A DNA stretch of 6,258 nt from assembly GCA_023386255.1 (NCBI GenBank), contig JAEWKB010000117.1, positions 1-6,258 on the forward strand, given 5' to 3'. Below, one piece after another: positions 6,049 to 6,258 of this stretch. The stretch is from Bacteroidota bacterium (GTDB taxonomy: Bacteria > Bacteroidota > Bacteroidia > Flavobacteriales > Flavobacteriaceae). Every line of letters starts with the position of its first letter. Within the stretch, counting starts at the first letter, position 1. Made by a program: the position numbers and the translations under genes. The notes under the pieces are model-generated. The model saw only the letters and a list, made by a program, of their open reading frames with translations, was not told where the DNA came from and did no database searches.

Positions 6049-6258
6049 TTAGTAAAGCAATTCATCTACGTTCTTCCTGATGTTCTCAGCCATTCGGCCT
6101 GTAGGCAGGTCATTGGCATCAGTACCAAACGGATCTTCAATTTCTTCGGCTATAAGTTCCAGGCTTGCAAGTACATAGAATATAAAAACCACTACAGGTA
6201 TCACATAATACCCCAGTTGGAAAACATACCCCAAGGGCAGAGTGACCACATAAGCAAA
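6049..6258 (-). CDS. Bestrophin-family (UPF0187) membrane channel, C-terminal part only
   Basis: The window holds the last 69 residues; the frame stays open through base 6258, so the start lies beyond the right edge. Visible are a hydrophobic membrane segment (about residues 14-34, YYVIPVVVFIFYVLASLELIA), then the strongly characteristic EEIEDPFGTDANDLP and a C-terminal amphipathic helix (MAENIRKNVDELLY). The acidic 'EDPFG-x-D-x-NDLP' signature is the family's best-known motif and also occurs in E. coli YneE and eukaryotic bestrophins. Members form pentameric ion channels in the membrane; eukaryotic ones pass chloride, while the ion carried by this protein cannot be told. The GTG at 6247-6249 is an internal valine codon, not a start. 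The gene ends at TAA 6049-6051, 51 bases before the ATG of the small charged protein. Confidence 0.93.
   Translation of the reverse strand, partial: FAYVVTLPLGYVFQLGYYVIPVVVFIFYVLASLELIAEEIEDPFGTDANDLPTGRMAENIRKNVDELLY

Noticed and set aside
1..6258. A defence island, CRISPR array, insertion sequence, tRNA or riboswitch
   Set aside because: No spaced direct repeats, transposase motifs, terminal inverted repeats, tRNA cloverleaf or sizeable unexplained intergenic region was seen; every gap is under 100 bases.

Overview
The window looks like ordinary chromosome from a member of the Bacteroidota, most likely a Flavobacterium-like organism. Three things point there: a Rho factor with a long Gln/Arg/Pro-rich disordered insertion ahead of its RNA-binding domain; a secreted protein ending in a type IX secretion (T9SS) type A sorting domain; and TATATTTG boxes, matching the Bacteroidota -7 consensus TAnnTTTG, in front of two genes. 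Shine-Dalgarno sequences are not evident, as is usual in this group. These are readings by eye; no database search was run.

Layout. Bases 1-1634 (+) hold most of rho, whose start lies upstream of the window. A strong GC-rich hairpin (1661-1681) sits in the short gap between rho and the convergent next gene and can serve both strands. Bases 1686-4505 (-) encode a 939-residue secreted protein: signal peptide, about 14 delta-60-type repeats (probable beta-propellers), an Ig-like domain and a T9SS sorting domain. Bases 4599-5261 (-) encode a 220-residue secreted protein of unrecognised family. Bases 5304-5831 (-) encode a GNAT-family acetyltransferase. Immediately upstream of it is a 53-codon gene for a very charged small protein (5836-5997). 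The window ends inside a bestrophin-family channel gene (6049-6258, C-terminal 69 residues only).

How the genes may work together. All genes from the right edge to 1686 are on the minus strand. The small charged protein and the acetyltransferase are separated by only 4 bases and are probably co-transcribed and translationally coupled. The two secreted-protein genes each have their own candidate -7 box, so they may be separate units. Apart from that pair, nothing here requires a shared pathway.

I see no mobile element, CRISPR array, tRNA, rRNA or clear sign of horizontal transfer, and no convincing new system. The points most worth a second look are the Rho disordered region, the uncharacterised secreted protein with a possible leaderless promoter, and the coupled small acidic protein.
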